Shown: positions 39,945-48,219 of the stretch, piece by piece
Layout: every line of letters begins with the position of its first letter
Numbering within the stretch: the stretch's first letter is position 1
NCBI GenBank assembly: GCA_001603595.1
Contig: LUZK01000076.1
Coordinates: 1 to 50,761 of the forward strand
Source: Bacteroidales bacterium Bact_19
Lineage (GTDB): Bacteria; Bacteroidota; Bacteroidia; Bacteroidales; ML635J-15
DNA length: 50,761 nucleotides
Direction of reading: 5' to 3'
Translations under genes and position numbers: made by a program
The notes under the pieces: model-generated
The model's input: the letters and a program-made list of their open reading frames with translations, nothing else
Told to the model about the DNA's origin: nothing
Databases searched by the model: none

Positions 39945-40904
39945 ATGATTGTCATAACAGGTGCTGCAGGATTTATCGGGTCCAGATTAGTTGAAATTCT
40001 TTTAAAAAATCAATTTAACGATCTGGTTCTTGTAGATGATTTCCAAAATGCACAAAAACAACAAAATCTTAGAGGTAAAGAAAATTTGCAGAAGATAGAC
40101 AGAAAAGATTTTTATAAATGGTTAGATCATAATCATAAACATATACAGTTTGTTTTTCATATTGGAGCAAGAACTGATACCGCCGAGTTTAACTTTTCAA
40201 TATTCCAAGAGTTAAACCTCAACTATTCAAAAATGGTATGGAATAAATGTTGTGAATACGGATTACCGTTAATTTATGCATCATCTGCTGCAACATATGG
40301 ATCGGGAGAATACGGTTTTGACGATGAAATTTCACCTGAAATTCTAAAGCCATTAAATCCTTACGGAATTTCTAAAAATGAATTTGATAAATGGGCTCTA
40401 AAGCAAGACATAACACCTTACTTCTGGGCAGGATTCAAATTCTTTAATGTTTACGGCCCTAACGAATATCACAAAGGACGAATGGCTTCAGTGGTTTTTC
40501 ATGCTTTCAATCAAATTTCTGAAACAGGATACCTTAAACTTTTTAAATCTCATAATTCAAATTACCTGGATGGAGAACAAAAAAGAGATTTTATCTATGT
40601 TGACGATGTTGTTGATGTGCTGATTTACTTCATGAAGCTTCGAAAAAATTCCGGTATTTACAATTTGGGAACAGGGAAAGCCAGAAGTTTTAATGAACTT
40701 GCAAACGCAGTTTTTTATGCTATGAAAAAGACTCCAAACATACAATTTATTGATACTCCCGAAGACATACGAGAAAAATACCAATATTTTACTGAAGCCA
40801 AAATCGAAAAATTAAGAAATGTTGGATATCATTGTAATTTTACATCATTGGAAGATGGAATTTACAATTATGTAAATAATTATCTTAAAGCTCTGAATAA
40901 ATGA
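39945..40904 (+). CDS. hldD: ADP-L-glycero-D-manno-heptose 6-epimerase
   Basis: The protein is 319 residues, an extended short-chain dehydrogenase that makes ADP-L-glycero-beta-D-manno-heptose for the inner core of lipopolysaccharide. The N-terminal NADP-binding motif is GAAGFIG (6-12). Family-specific blocks are HIGARTDTAEFN, YASSAATYGSGEYGF, the catalytic YGISKNEFDKW (YxxxK), FFNVYGPNEYHKGRMASV and DGEQKRDFIYVDDVVDV. It is cytoplasmic. The last four bases overlap the start of meaB (ATGA). Confidence 0.95.
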   Translation: MIVITGAAGFIGSRLVEILLKNQFNDLVLVDDFQNAQKQQNLRGKENLQKIDRKDFYKWLDHNHKHIQFVFHIGARTDTAEFNFSIFQELNLNYSKMVWNKCCEYGLPLIYASSAATYGSGEYGFDDEISPEILKPLNPYGISKNEFDKWALKQDITPYFWAGFKFFNVYGPNEYHKGRMASVVFHAFNQISETGYLKLFKSHNSNYLDGEQKRDFIYVDDVVDVLIYFMKLRKNSGIYNLGTGKARSFNELANAVFYAMKKTPNIQFIDTPEDIREKYQYFTEAKIEKLRNVGYHCNFTSLEDGIYNYVNNYLKALNK

Positions 40905-42034
40905 ATGCAAAAAAAAAGTTTGTCGGAGAAGTAGAAGAATCAAATAATCCCGGGAGTGCTCTTAAAGTTAATGATGGTGTTGAGCAGCCCCCACAAGTAA
41001 ATCCGCATATAAAAAAAATAAGAAAATCTCGTCAACGTCTTAGTTTAGAAGAATATACCAATGGAATTCTTAATGGCGATATTAATATTTTGAGTAGGGC
41101 AATAACTTTAATAGAAAGCAAACTTCCTGATGATAATTTAATTGCTCAAGAGATTATTGAAAAATGCTTGCCATATTCAGGAAATTCTATTCGAATAGGC
41201 ATTACCGGTGTTCCCGGAGTCGGGAAAAGTACTTTCATAGAAGCTTTGGGATTGCAAATTGTTAATAATCATAAACTTGCAGTTTTGGCTGTTGATCCGA
41301 GCAGCGATCGAAGTGGGGGTTCAATACTTGGTGATAAAACGCGAATGGAAAAGCTTTCTGCTTCTCGTAATGCATTTATAAGACCTTCCCCTTCAGCTGG
41401 ATCTTTAGGTGGTGTAGCTCGAAAAACTCGCGAAACAATAATACTTTGTGAAGCTGCAGGTTATGATGTGATTTTTATTGAAACAGTCGGTGTAGGTCAA
41501 TCAGAAACTGCTGTACATTCCATGGTAGACTTTTTCCTGCTTCTAATGTTAGCCGGAGCAGGAGATGAATTGCAAGGAATTAAAAGGGGAATTATGGAAA
41601 TGGCCGATGCTATTGCAATTACAAAAGCCGATAGCTCGAATATACAAAAAGCCGAATTTGCTAAAGTTCAATATCAGAATGCTTTGCACCTTTTCCCTCC
41701 ACAAAAATCAGGTTGGACTCCTAAAGTTCTAACTTGTTCTGCTCTTGAAGGTACAGGAATATCCGAAATCTGGAATTTGATACAATCTTACTTAAAATTG
41801 GTAAAGACTAACAATTATTTTAACGAAAACAGACGCCGACAAGATATGTACTGGTTTTATCAAACACTCGAAAATGGGCTGAAAGATAAATTTTTTAATG
41901 ACTCCAAAGTTAAACACCATATTGAAATTTTAATACAACAAATCAATGATAATAAATTAAGTAGCTTCAAAGCCGCTATAGATTTATTAAAATTATACTT
42001 TGAAAAAAATGATTGGACAAGAAATAGTATATAA
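40901..42034 (+). CDS. meaB: methylmalonyl-CoA mutase-associated GTPase MeaB
   Basis: This 377-residue G3E-type GTPase gates and protects methylmalonyl-CoA mutase by controlling B12 cofactor loading. The P-loop is GVPGVGKST (about 102-110). Other signatures are LAVDPSSDRSGGSILGDKTRM, RPSPSAGSLGGVARKTRETIILCEAAGYDVIFIETVGVGQSE, and ITKADSSN (the NKxD equivalent). A basic N-terminal extension (about 70 residues, KKIRKSRQRLSLEEY) precedes the core. The mutase genes are not in this window. It overlaps hldD by 4 bases and the ProX-like gene by 26. Confidence 0.95.
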   Translation: MNAKKKFVGEVEESNNPGSALKVNDGVEQPPQVNPHIKKIRKSRQRLSLEEYTNGILNGDINILSRAITLIESKLPDDNLIAQEIIEKCLPYSGNSIRIGITGVPGVGKSTFIEALGLQIVNNHKLAVLAVDPSSDRSGGSILGDKTRMEKLSASRNAFIRPSPSAGSLGGVARKTRETIILCEAAGYDVIFIETVGVGQSETAVHSMVDFFLLLMLAGAGDELQGIKRGIMEMADAIAITKADSSNIQKAEFAKVQYQNALHLFPPQKSGWTPKVLTCSALEGTGISEIWNLIQSYLKLVKTNNYFNENRRRQDMYWFYQTLENGLKDKFFNDSKVKHHIEILIQQINDNKLSSFKAAIDLLKLYFEKNDWTRNSI

Positions 42035-42500
42035 AACTTTAAATGAACTAGGAATAAATTATGAATACTATGAATCTCCCAAAGATTTTTCAAACGAGGA
42101 TGACGGAAGTTTTTGGAATAAAATTAATGCAACCAGATGTAAAAACCTCTTCCTTCGTAATCATAAAGGAGATAAACATTTTTTGATAATTGCTGATTAT
42201 TACAAACCTATTGATATAAAACTGATCGAACAAAAGTTTAAAAAAGGTAAAATTTCTTTTGCGTCACAGAAAAGAATTGATAAATATCTTAAAAGTCCTA
42301 TCGGAGCAATTTCCGTTTTCAGTTTATTAAACGACACCGAAAATCATGTTCATTTGTTCATTGATGAAAATTTAAAAAATTCTACCAGATTAACATTTTT
42401 ACCAAATGCTCTAAATGCAATTTTAGCTATTGATTATAAAGACTTTATAAAAATAGTGGAGCATTCCGGCAATAATTATGAGTTTTTTAAATTTTACTAA
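42009..42500 (+). CDS. prolyl-tRNA deacylase/ProX-like (YbaK) domain protein
   Basis: The protein is 163 residues and belongs to the YbaK/aminoacyl-tRNA deacylase fold, closest to PrdX/ProX proteins that clear mischarged Ala-tRNA(Pro). Family blocks are INYEYYESPKDFSNED, NATRCKNLFLRNHKGDKHFLIIAD, KKGKISFASQKRIDKYLKSPIGAISVFSLLNDTENHVHLFID, and RLTFLPNALNAILAIDYKDF. ATG 42009 gives the normal start and overlaps the end of meaB by 26 bases; a TTG nine bases earlier is less likely. It is the last gene of the operon. Confidence 0.88.
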   Translation: MIGQEIVYKTLNELGINYEYYESPKDFSNEDDGSFWNKINATRCKNLFLRNHKGDKHFLIIADYYKPIDIKLIEQKFKKGKISFASQKRIDKYLKSPIGAISVFSLLNDTENHVHLFIDENLKNSTRLTFLPNALNAILAIDYKDFIKIVEHSGNNYEFFKFY

Positions 42501-42580
42501 TTCACTTTGCTAAAGTACTAAACTCTCCTTAAAATTCTTAATATAGTGTTAATCAATTATTTTTGAATTTTAATAATAGA

Positions 42581-42588
42581 TATTTTTG
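42581..42588 (+). promoter_or_regulatory. promoter -7 box for the prolyl oligopeptidase gene
   Basis: TATTTTTG (TAnnTTTG), 15 bases before ATG 42604, with TTTTG at 42561-42565. The box would fall at the very start of a longer frame beginning at 42586, so the shorter start is favoured. Confidence 0.55.
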
Positions 42589-42603
42589 GAGAAAAATTTT
42601 GTT

Positions 42604-44742
42604 ATGAAAAATTTGAAATATCTCGCTTTTGTTCTTCTCATGTTAATTACTGCTTGTAAAAATAAAAAAGACGCTATGGCTGATTTTGAATTAAAATATC
42701 CAGAAACCAAACGAGATAGTATTTATGATGAATATTTCGGAATAAAAGTTCATGACCCTTACCGCTGGTTAGAAGATGATAATTCTCCTGAAACCGAAGA
42801 GTGGGTAAAAGCTCAAAATGAATTAACTTTTTCTTACCTCGAAAGGATACCTTATCGTCAAAAAATCAGAGATAGACTTACTAAACTATGGGATTATCCA
42901 AAAATGTCGCCTCCCGTTAATATTAAGGGTAAATATTTCTTCTTCAAAAATGATGGCTTGCAGAATCAAAGTGTATTGTACTATATGGATAAAATTAAAG
43001 GCACTGAAAAAGTTGTGGTTGATCCTAACCAATTATCAAAAGACGGAACAGTTGCTTTATCCACTTTTTCTGTTTCAGACGACGGGAAATATATAGCGTA
43101 TGCAATCAGTAAAGCCGGTAGCGATTGGAGCGAAATTTATGTTAAAGAAATTGAAACAGGTAAATTATTGAATGATAAGATTGAATGGATAAAGTTTTCA
43201 GGTATAGCTTGGTATAATGACGGATTTTTTTACAGTAGATACCCGGCTCCCGGAAAAGAAGGTAAATTGTCGGCTATAAATCAAAATTCAAAAATTTATT
43301 ATCATAAATTAGGTACTAAACAAGATGCTGATGTGCTTATTTATGAAGATAGAAATAATCCCGATATTAGTTTTTCCCCTGCAACAAGCGATTCAAAAAA
43401 ATATCTTATAATTTATGCTCATCTTTCAACATCTGGGAATGCTTTATATTTAAAGGATCTATCAAAAAATGTTGATAAAACAGTAAAAATTGTTGACAGC
43501 TTTGATAATGATTTTACTGTGATTGATGAAATAGGAAATAAACTTTATATTCTCACTAATTTTAATGCTCCGAAATATAAAATAATTGAGTTGGATTTAA
43601 GTAAACCTAATATAAATTTTGCTAAAGATTTTATCCCTGAAAGCAATGATGTTCTACAGTCAGCAACCTTTATCGGAGGAAAATTTATTCTAAATTATAC
43701 TAAAGATGCTTATTCAAAAATAAAAATTTATGATTCAAAAGGCAAGTATTTATATGATTTAGATAATAATGAAATAGGAACAATATCAGGTTTTGACGGG
43801 GAAAAAGAAGATACAAAAACTTTTTATCTTTTTACTTCTTTTACCAATCCATCAACTATTTATATGTATGATATAAATAAAAATAAATCTACTGTCTATC
43901 AAAAACCTAAAGTTGACTTTAATCCCGAACAATACATCACCAAACAAGTGTTTTATAAATCAAAAGATGGAACAAAAATTCCAATGTTTATTGTTCACAA
44001 AAAAGGAATAAATTTAGACGGTAATAATCCTACGATTTTGTATGGTTACGGAGGTTTCAATATTCAGCTTACACCTTATTTTAGCGTCTCCAGAATAGTC
44101 TGGCTTGAACAAGGAGGAATTGTCGCCATAGCAAATCTTAGAGGTGGTGGCGAATACGGAGAAGAATGGCATAAAGCCGGAACTTTAATGAATAAGAAAA
44201 ATGTATTTTATGACTTTATTGCTGCAGCTGAATACCTAATAAACGAAAAATATACCTCGGCAAAACGTTTGGCCATTCAAGGTGGTTCGAATGGTGGATT
44301 ACTTGTTGGTTCTGTACTTAACATGCGTCCTGATCTTTTTGCAGTTGCATTGCCGGCCGTCGGAGTTATGGATATGCTGAGATATCATAAATTTACTATC
44401 GGACGCTTTTGGGCAACCGACTATGGTACAAGTGAAGATTGTAAAGAAATGTTCGAATACTTATACTCTTATTCTCCTTATCATAATATACGTAATGATG
44501 TTGAATATCCTGCAGTTCTTGTTACTACTGCGGACCATGATGACAGAGTAGTACCGGCTCATTCTTTTAAATATATTGCTCAGCTTCAATATATGAATAA
44601 AGGCACCAAACCAACTTTTATTAGAATTGAAACTCAAGCAGGACATGGTGCAGGAAAACCTACAGCTAAAATTATTGATGAAATTGCTGATATTTATGCT
44701 TTTACATTCTATAATATGAATTTTACTCCATTATATAAGTAA
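42604..44742 (+). CDS. prolyl oligopeptidase family serine peptidase, lipoprotein
   Basis: The S9A peptidase is 712 residues. The N-terminus is a lipoprotein signal (MKNLKYLAFVLLMLITACKN, lipobox ITAC), so it is probably anchored on the periplasmic side or surface. The seven-blade propeller (about 85-420) starts after DPYRWLEDDNSPETEEWVKAQNE. The C-terminal alpha/beta hydrolase has the nucleophile serine in IQGGSNGGLL, the Asp in DHDDRVVPAHS and the His in QAGHGAGKP. GYGGFNIQLTPYFS and NLRGGGEYGEEWHKAG are further S9A signatures. It cleaves short peptides after proline. It is a single-gene unit. Confidence 0.95.
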   Translation: MKNLKYLAFVLLMLITACKNKKDAMADFELKYPETKRDSIYDEYFGIKVHDPYRWLEDDNSPETEEWVKAQNELTFSYLERIPYRQKIRDRLTKLWDYPKMSPPVNIKGKYFFFKNDGLQNQSVLYYMDKIKGTEKVVVDPNQLSKDGTVALSTFSVSDDGKYIAYAISKAGSDWSEIYVKEIETGKLLNDKIEWIKFSGIAWYNDGFFYSRYPAPGKEGKLSAINQNSKIYYHKLGTKQDADVLIYEDRNNPDISFSPATSDSKKYLIIYAHLSTSGNALYLKDLSKNVDKTVKIVDSFDNDFTVIDEIGNKLYILTNFNAPKYKIIELDLSKPNINFAKDFIPESNDVLQSATFIGGKFILNYTKDAYSKIKIYDSKGKYLYDLDNNEIGTISGFDGEKEDTKTFYLFTSFTNPSTIYMYDINKNKSTVYQKPKVDFNPEQYITKQVFYKSKDGTKIPMFIVHKKGINLDGNNPTILYGYGGFNIQLTPYFSVSRIVWLEQGGIVAIANLRGGGEYGEEWHKAGTLMNKKNVFYDFIAAAEYLINEKYTSAKRLAIQGGSNGGLLVGSVLNMRPDLFAVALPAVGVMDMLRYHKFTIGRFWATDYGTSEDCKEMFEYLYSYSPYHNIRNDVEYPAVLVTTADHDDRVVPAHSFKYIAQLQYMNKGTKPTFIRIETQAGHGAGKPTAKIIDEIADIYAFTFYNMNFTPLYK

Positions 44743-44758
44743 TAATTTATGATTTTAA

Positions 44759-44776
44759 TAACCGGCTTGCCGGTTA
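44759..44776 (+). terminator. probable terminator after the oligopeptidase gene
   Basis: TAACCGG-CTTG-CCGGTTA perfect stem, followed by a broken T run (ACTTATTTTT). Confidence 0.6.
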
Positions 44777-44808
44777 CTTATTTTTATTACATTAGAAATC
44801 TTTGTACT

Positions 44809-45072
44809 GAACCCTAATAAAGCATTATAAAATGTAAAATCTGCCGAAAATCCAACATATTTGGGCGTTGAGGTTCTCTAAACGCCCTTATTTTGGCATT
44901 TCTTAGTGGATGAGGGTAGCCAAATCCACACAACAAACTTTATTTATTACTTTCCTAAAGCTCGATACCGGATGAATTTTTATCATTTACATTTAGTAAG
45001 ATTTTCTTACTAGTTTAAATTTTCAAACTCTACGCATTAGAAATTAGATTTTATTGCGGAATTTAGGTTAAA
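44809..45072. repeat. structured dispersed intergenic repeat, copy 2 (MITE-like)
   Basis: This block of about 264 bases fills the gap between the oligopeptidase and deoxynucleoside kinase genes. Its right end TTGCGGAATTTAGGTTAA is the reverse complement of the left end of copy 1; its left end (GAACCCTAATAAAGCA) is a degenerate form of the same terminus. Internal hairpins GGGCGTT/AACGCCC (44863-44869 with 44881-44887) and GTGGAT/ATCCAC (44906-44911 with 44924-44929) match the two hairpins of copy 1 in order and spacing. No coding frame is seen. The kinase promoter box begins 5 bases beyond its end. Confidence 0.7.
44863..44929. other. two conserved hairpins in repeat copy 2
   Basis: Hairpin A is a perfect 7-pair GGGCGTT/AACGCCC stem with loop GAGGTTCTCTA. 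Hairpin B is a perfect 6-pair GTGGAT/ATCCAC stem with loop GAGGGTAGCCAA. The loop words GAGG and GTAGC are shared with copy 1 while the stems differ in sequence but still pair. Confidence 0.65.
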
Positions 45073-45076
45073 ATTT

Positions 45077-45084
45077 TATTTTTG
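45077..45084 (+). promoter_or_regulatory. promoter -7 box for the deoxynucleoside kinase gene, at the edge of repeat copy 2
   Basis: TATTTTTG (TAnnTTTG), 38 bases before the ATG. The upstream promoter elements would lie inside the repeat. Confidence 0.55.
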
Positions 45085-45122
45085 TTTATTAAATTTTTGA
45101 AAATAGTAATAATATTTTTTTA

Positions 45123-45758
45123 ATGAATTTGAGGTATCTTGTAATTGAAGGAAATATTGGTGCAGGTAAGACCAGCCTGAGTGAAAAAATTGCCGTAGAT
45201 TTTGGTGCAAAACTTATACTAGAAAGATTTGCAGATAATCCTTTTTTGCCAAAATTCTATGAAGACCCCGATAAATATGCGTTCCCTCTCGAAATGTCTT
45301 TCCTTGCTGATAGATATAATCAACTTAAAAATCAACTTGATCAATACGATTTGTTTAATAGTTTTATTGTGTCGGACTATTTTTTCGTTAAGTCTTTAAT
45401 TTTTAGTGCCAATACTCTCAAAGAAGACGAGTACCAATTATACAGAAAGCTTTTTGATATAATTTACAGTAAATTACCTAAACCCGATTTGTATGTTTAT
45501 TTGAATAAAAATGTATATAATTTATTGGAAAACATTAAAAAACGAGGTAGGAGTTATGAACAAAATATAAATGCAGATTATTTAAAAAAAATCGAAGAAA
45601 GCTATTTTAAATTTTTTAATCAAGAACCCGATTTGAATTTTCTAATCATTGAAACAGATCATATTGATTTTGTTAATAATGAAGATGATTACCAAAAAGT
45701 TGTCGATTGTATTTTTAATTGTGAAAGATTTAGTGGAATTAAGCGTGTTTTTTTCTAA
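45123..45758 (+). CDS. deoxynucleoside kinase (dNK family)
   Basis: This 211-residue P-loop kinase phosphorylates deoxynucleosides for salvage. The P-loop is EGNIGAGKTSL near the N-terminus. The family block ERFADNPFLPKFYEDPDKYAFPLEMSFLADRYNQL and the lid region KKRGRSYEQNINADYLKKIEESYFKFF (Arg-rich, binding phosphate) are clear. It is cytoplasmic. Substrate preference (deoxyadenosine/deoxyguanosine is usual in this branch) cannot be read directly. It is a single gene with its own promoter. Confidence 0.92.
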   Translation: MNLRYLVIEGNIGAGKTSLSEKIAVDFGAKLILERFADNPFLPKFYEDPDKYAFPLEMSFLADRYNQLKNQLDQYDLFNSFIVSDYFFVKSLIFSANTLKEDEYQLYRKLFDIIYSKLPKPDLYVYLNKNVYNLLENIKKRGRSYEQNINADYLKKIEESYFKFFNQEPDLNFLIIETDHIDFVNNEDDYQKVVDCIFNCERFSGIKRVFF

Positions 45759-45796
45759 AAAAAAATTAAAATATTTGTATCTAACAAAATAAATAT

Positions 45797-45804
45797 TATT
45801 TTTG
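45797..45804 (+). promoter_or_regulatory. promoter -7 box for the OmpA-like/TPR lipoprotein
   Basis: TATTTTTG (TAnnTTTG), giving a leader of about 55-60 bases before ATG 45867. Confidence 0.5.
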
Positions 45805-45866
45805 CTATTGAATTTTATAATAAAAAAGAGTGAAAAATAAATGTTAAATAACTAATAGAAATAATT

Positions 45867-47576
45867 ATGAAAAAGACCTTAATTTTTGCGTTTATTGCTG
45901 TGATTGTAACCTTTCTAACCGGTTGCAACGGATTAAAGAAAATGGTTCAGAATGCTGACGACATTAAGTATTCTGTTAACCCACAAGTTTTAGAAGTACA
46001 TAATGGTAAAGTAAATGTAAGCATTACCGGTACATTTCCTGAAAAGTATTTCAACAAAAAAGTAACTGCAACCATTACTCCTACTTTAGTTTATGAAGGC
46101 AAAGAAAAAACCTTAACACCAGTTTATGTACAAGGTGAAAAAATTGAAGGAAATGCTAAAGTTATTCAATACAAACCGGGAGGAGCATTCTCTTATAACG
46201 AAACATTTGATTACACTCCAGAAATGAGAAGATCAAAACTCGAATTAAGAATTACTGCTACTAAAGGCAAAAAGACCGTTGATTTTGAACCAGAATTTGT
46301 TGCTGACGGAATTGTAGCAACTCCATACCTTGTTAAAATGATTGGCAAATGCGTGTTTGCAAAAGATAGATTTGTAAAAGATATTCCTGATACAAGAAAA
46401 GCTCAAATTAATTATGATAAAAATAAAGCTGATTTAAAACCAACTGAACTAAAAAGAGATGATATAAATTCTTTAAAAGATTATATATTTAATGCTGTCC
46501 AAAACGATAGAATTGAATTAAAAGAAGTTCAACTACAATCTTATGCATCTCCTGAAGGAACATTGGAAATAAATACTAAAGTTTCCAATGATCGTTCTAA
46601 AACTGTTACAAAATTTGTAAAAGAAGAATTTAAAAAAGTTGATCAATTTAAAAATGATGATTTCTTCAAATATTTAGTTACTGAAGAAGATTGGGATGGT
46701 TTCAAAAAAATGGTTTCTGAATCAAATTTAGCTGATAAAGATCTTATCTTACGTGTTGTTAATATGCATACAGATCCGGTTAAACGCGAAGAAGAGATTC
46801 GCAATATGAAGGCTACTTTTGAAGAACTTGAAAAATACATCCACCCACTTCTTCGCCGTTCAGAAATCATTGTTAACGTAATGTTGATCGGAAAAACTGA
46901 TGAAGAAATTGACCAAGTATTTGCTCAAAATCCCGAAACTTTAACCGTTGAAGAATTATTATATCTCGGACAAATTTCTACTGATTTGGATAAAAAATTA
47001 GCAGTTTACACAAAAACTACTGAATTGTATCCAAAAGACTGGAGAGGATTTAATAACCTTTCAGCTGTTCAATATAGAAAAGGCGACTACCAAGCAGCAA
47101 AAACTTCAATTGAAAAAGCAAAAAGTTTAGAAGCTAATGCTACTGTATTTAATAACTTAGCAAATGTTAATTTAGCTTTAGGTGATGTTAAAGAAGCTGA
47201 AACTAATTACAAATCTGCTACCGGAATTCCTGAAGCTGCTCTTGGTCAAGGTGTTATTGCTATTAAACAAGGACAGTATAAAAATGCTGTTGATTTCTTC
47301 GGAGAAAGCAAAACTTTCAATGCTGCTTTAGCTCAGCTTCTTAATAAAGACTATGATAAAGCTATCAGAACAATTGATGCCAGCGACGAAAAAGATGATG
47401 CAATGGCTTATTACTTGAAAGCTATCATCGGGGCTCGTAAAAATGATTCTGATATGGTTTTCAACAACCTTAGAACTGCTTGCAGCAAAAAACCTGAATT
47501 GAAAGAATTTGCTGCTAATGACGTTGAATTCTTAAAATATTTTGAAAACGATACTTTCAAAACTATTGTAAAATAA
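45867..47576 (+). CDS. lipoprotein with OmpA-like and TPR regions
   Basis: The protein is 569 residues. A lipoprotein signal (KKTLIFAFIAVIVTFLTGCNG, lipobox LTGC) is followed by a beta-rich N-terminal domain (about 30-165), an OmpA-C-like region (about 170-290; INYDKNKADLKPTEL and LQSYASPEGTLEINTKVSNDRSKTV), and C-terminal TPR repeats (about 375-500; WRGFNNLSAVQYRKGDYQAAKTSIEKA, ATVFNNLANVNLALGDVKEAETNY). This layout is found widely in Bacteroidota with no well-defined role; an envelope structural or assembly function is likely. It is a single-gene unit with a strong terminator. Confidence 0.82.
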   Translation: MKKTLIFAFIAVIVTFLTGCNGLKKMVQNADDIKYSVNPQVLEVHNGKVNVSITGTFPEKYFNKKVTATITPTLVYEGKEKTLTPVYVQGEKIEGNAKVIQYKPGGAFSYNETFDYTPEMRRSKLELRITATKGKKTVDFEPEFVADGIVATPYLVKMIGKCVFAKDRFVKDIPDTRKAQINYDKNKADLKPTELKRDDINSLKDYIFNAVQNDRIELKEVQLQSYASPEGTLEINTKVSNDRSKTVTKFVKEEFKKVDQFKNDDFFKYLVTEEDWDGFKKMVSESNLADKDLILRVVNMHTDPVKREEEIRNMKATFEELEKYIHPLLRRSEIIVNVMLIGKTDEEIDQVFAQNPETLTVEELLYLGQISTDLDKKLAVYTKTTELYPKDWRGFNNLSAVQYRKGDYQAAKTSIEKAKSLEANATVFNNLANVNLALGDVKEAETNYKSATGIPEAALGQGVIAIKQGQYKNAVDFFGESKTFNAALAQLLNKDYDKAIRTIDASDEKDDAMAYYLKAIIGARKNDSDMVFNNLRTACSKKPELKEFAANDVEFLKYFENDTFKTIVK

Positions 47577-47597
47577 TTGTTCAAATGTTTAAAATTT

Positions 47598-47625
47598 AAG
47601 GCGGCTTTATATGCCGCCTTTTTTT
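47598..47625 (+). terminator. terminator of the lipoprotein gene
   Basis: AAGGCGGC/GCCGCCTT stem with a 7-base loop, then seven T. The T run merges directly into the adk promoter box. Confidence 0.9.
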
Positions 47626-47632
47626 ATTTTTG
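47625..47632 (+). promoter_or_regulatory. promoter -7 box for adk-obgE-PAP2, 5 bases from the ATG
   Basis: TATTTTTG (TAnnTTTG) ends 5 bases before ATG 47638, so transcription should begin at about the start codon itself: a leaderless mRNA. Confidence 0.6.
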
Positions 47633-47637
47633 CACTT

Positions 47638-48213
47638 ATGAAGTTTATAATCATATATGGCCCTCCGGGTAGTGGAAAAGGTACTCAGTCAAAAATTCTG
47701 TCTGAAAAATATGGATTTTGCCATATCTCAACAGGGGAAATTCTTAGAACCGAAATTTCAAAAAAATCCGAAATAGGTATCTTAGCTCAAAAACAAATCA
47801 ACAATGGAGGTTTTATTGATGATGAAATTGCGATTCAACTTATTCGAGTTTCACTTTCAAAGTTATATAACAACGAAATTATTATTTTAGATGGGTTCCC
47901 GCGTACTCTTAATCAGGCTGAATTGTTTTCCGAAATTGCTGAGCAAAATATTTATTCCATAAAGTTATTTGTAAATTTTGAAGCATCTCCAGATACTTTA
48001 ATTCAACGAATAAAAAATAGAAATAAGTTAAGCAATCGTCCTGAAGACTCATGTGATCAATTTATAGATAACAGATTAAAATTGTTTTACTCAAATCACA
48101 TGCATTTATATAGTTATTATTCAAGAAAAAATATTCTTACAACAATAAACGTTGATAAACCAATTGATATAATAAACAAGGAATTGGAAGATTTAATACT
48201 TAAAAATTTATGA
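47638..48213 (+). CDS. adk: adenylate kinase
   Basis: The protein is 191 residues and interconverts AMP + ATP with 2 ADP. The P-loop is YGPPGSGKGTQS; the AMP-binding part includes ISTGEILRTEISKKSEIG and the signature LDGFPRTLNQAELF. The lid is short, without zinc cysteines (IQRIKNRNKLSNRPEDS). Starting at 47638 fits the normal N-terminus (MKFIIIYGPPGSGKG); an in-frame ATG at 47611 lies inside the terminator hairpin of the previous gene. obgE follows 6 bases after the stop. Confidence 0.95.
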   Translation: MKFIIIYGPPGSGKGTQSKILSEKYGFCHISTGEILRTEISKKSEIGILAQKQINNGGFIDDEIAIQLIRVSLSKLYNNEIIILDGFPRTLNQAELFSEIAEQNIYSIKLFVNFEASPDTLIQRIKNRNKLSNRPEDSCDQFIDNRLKLFYSNHMHLYSYYSRKNILTTINVDKPIDIINKELEDLILKNL

Positions 48214-48219
48214 TTTAAT

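Noticed and set aside
47611-47637. A longer adk beginning at ATG 47611
   Set aside because: The ATG lies in the terminator hairpin of the previous gene and ahead of the promoter box. The P-loop lies at the normal distance from ATG 47638.
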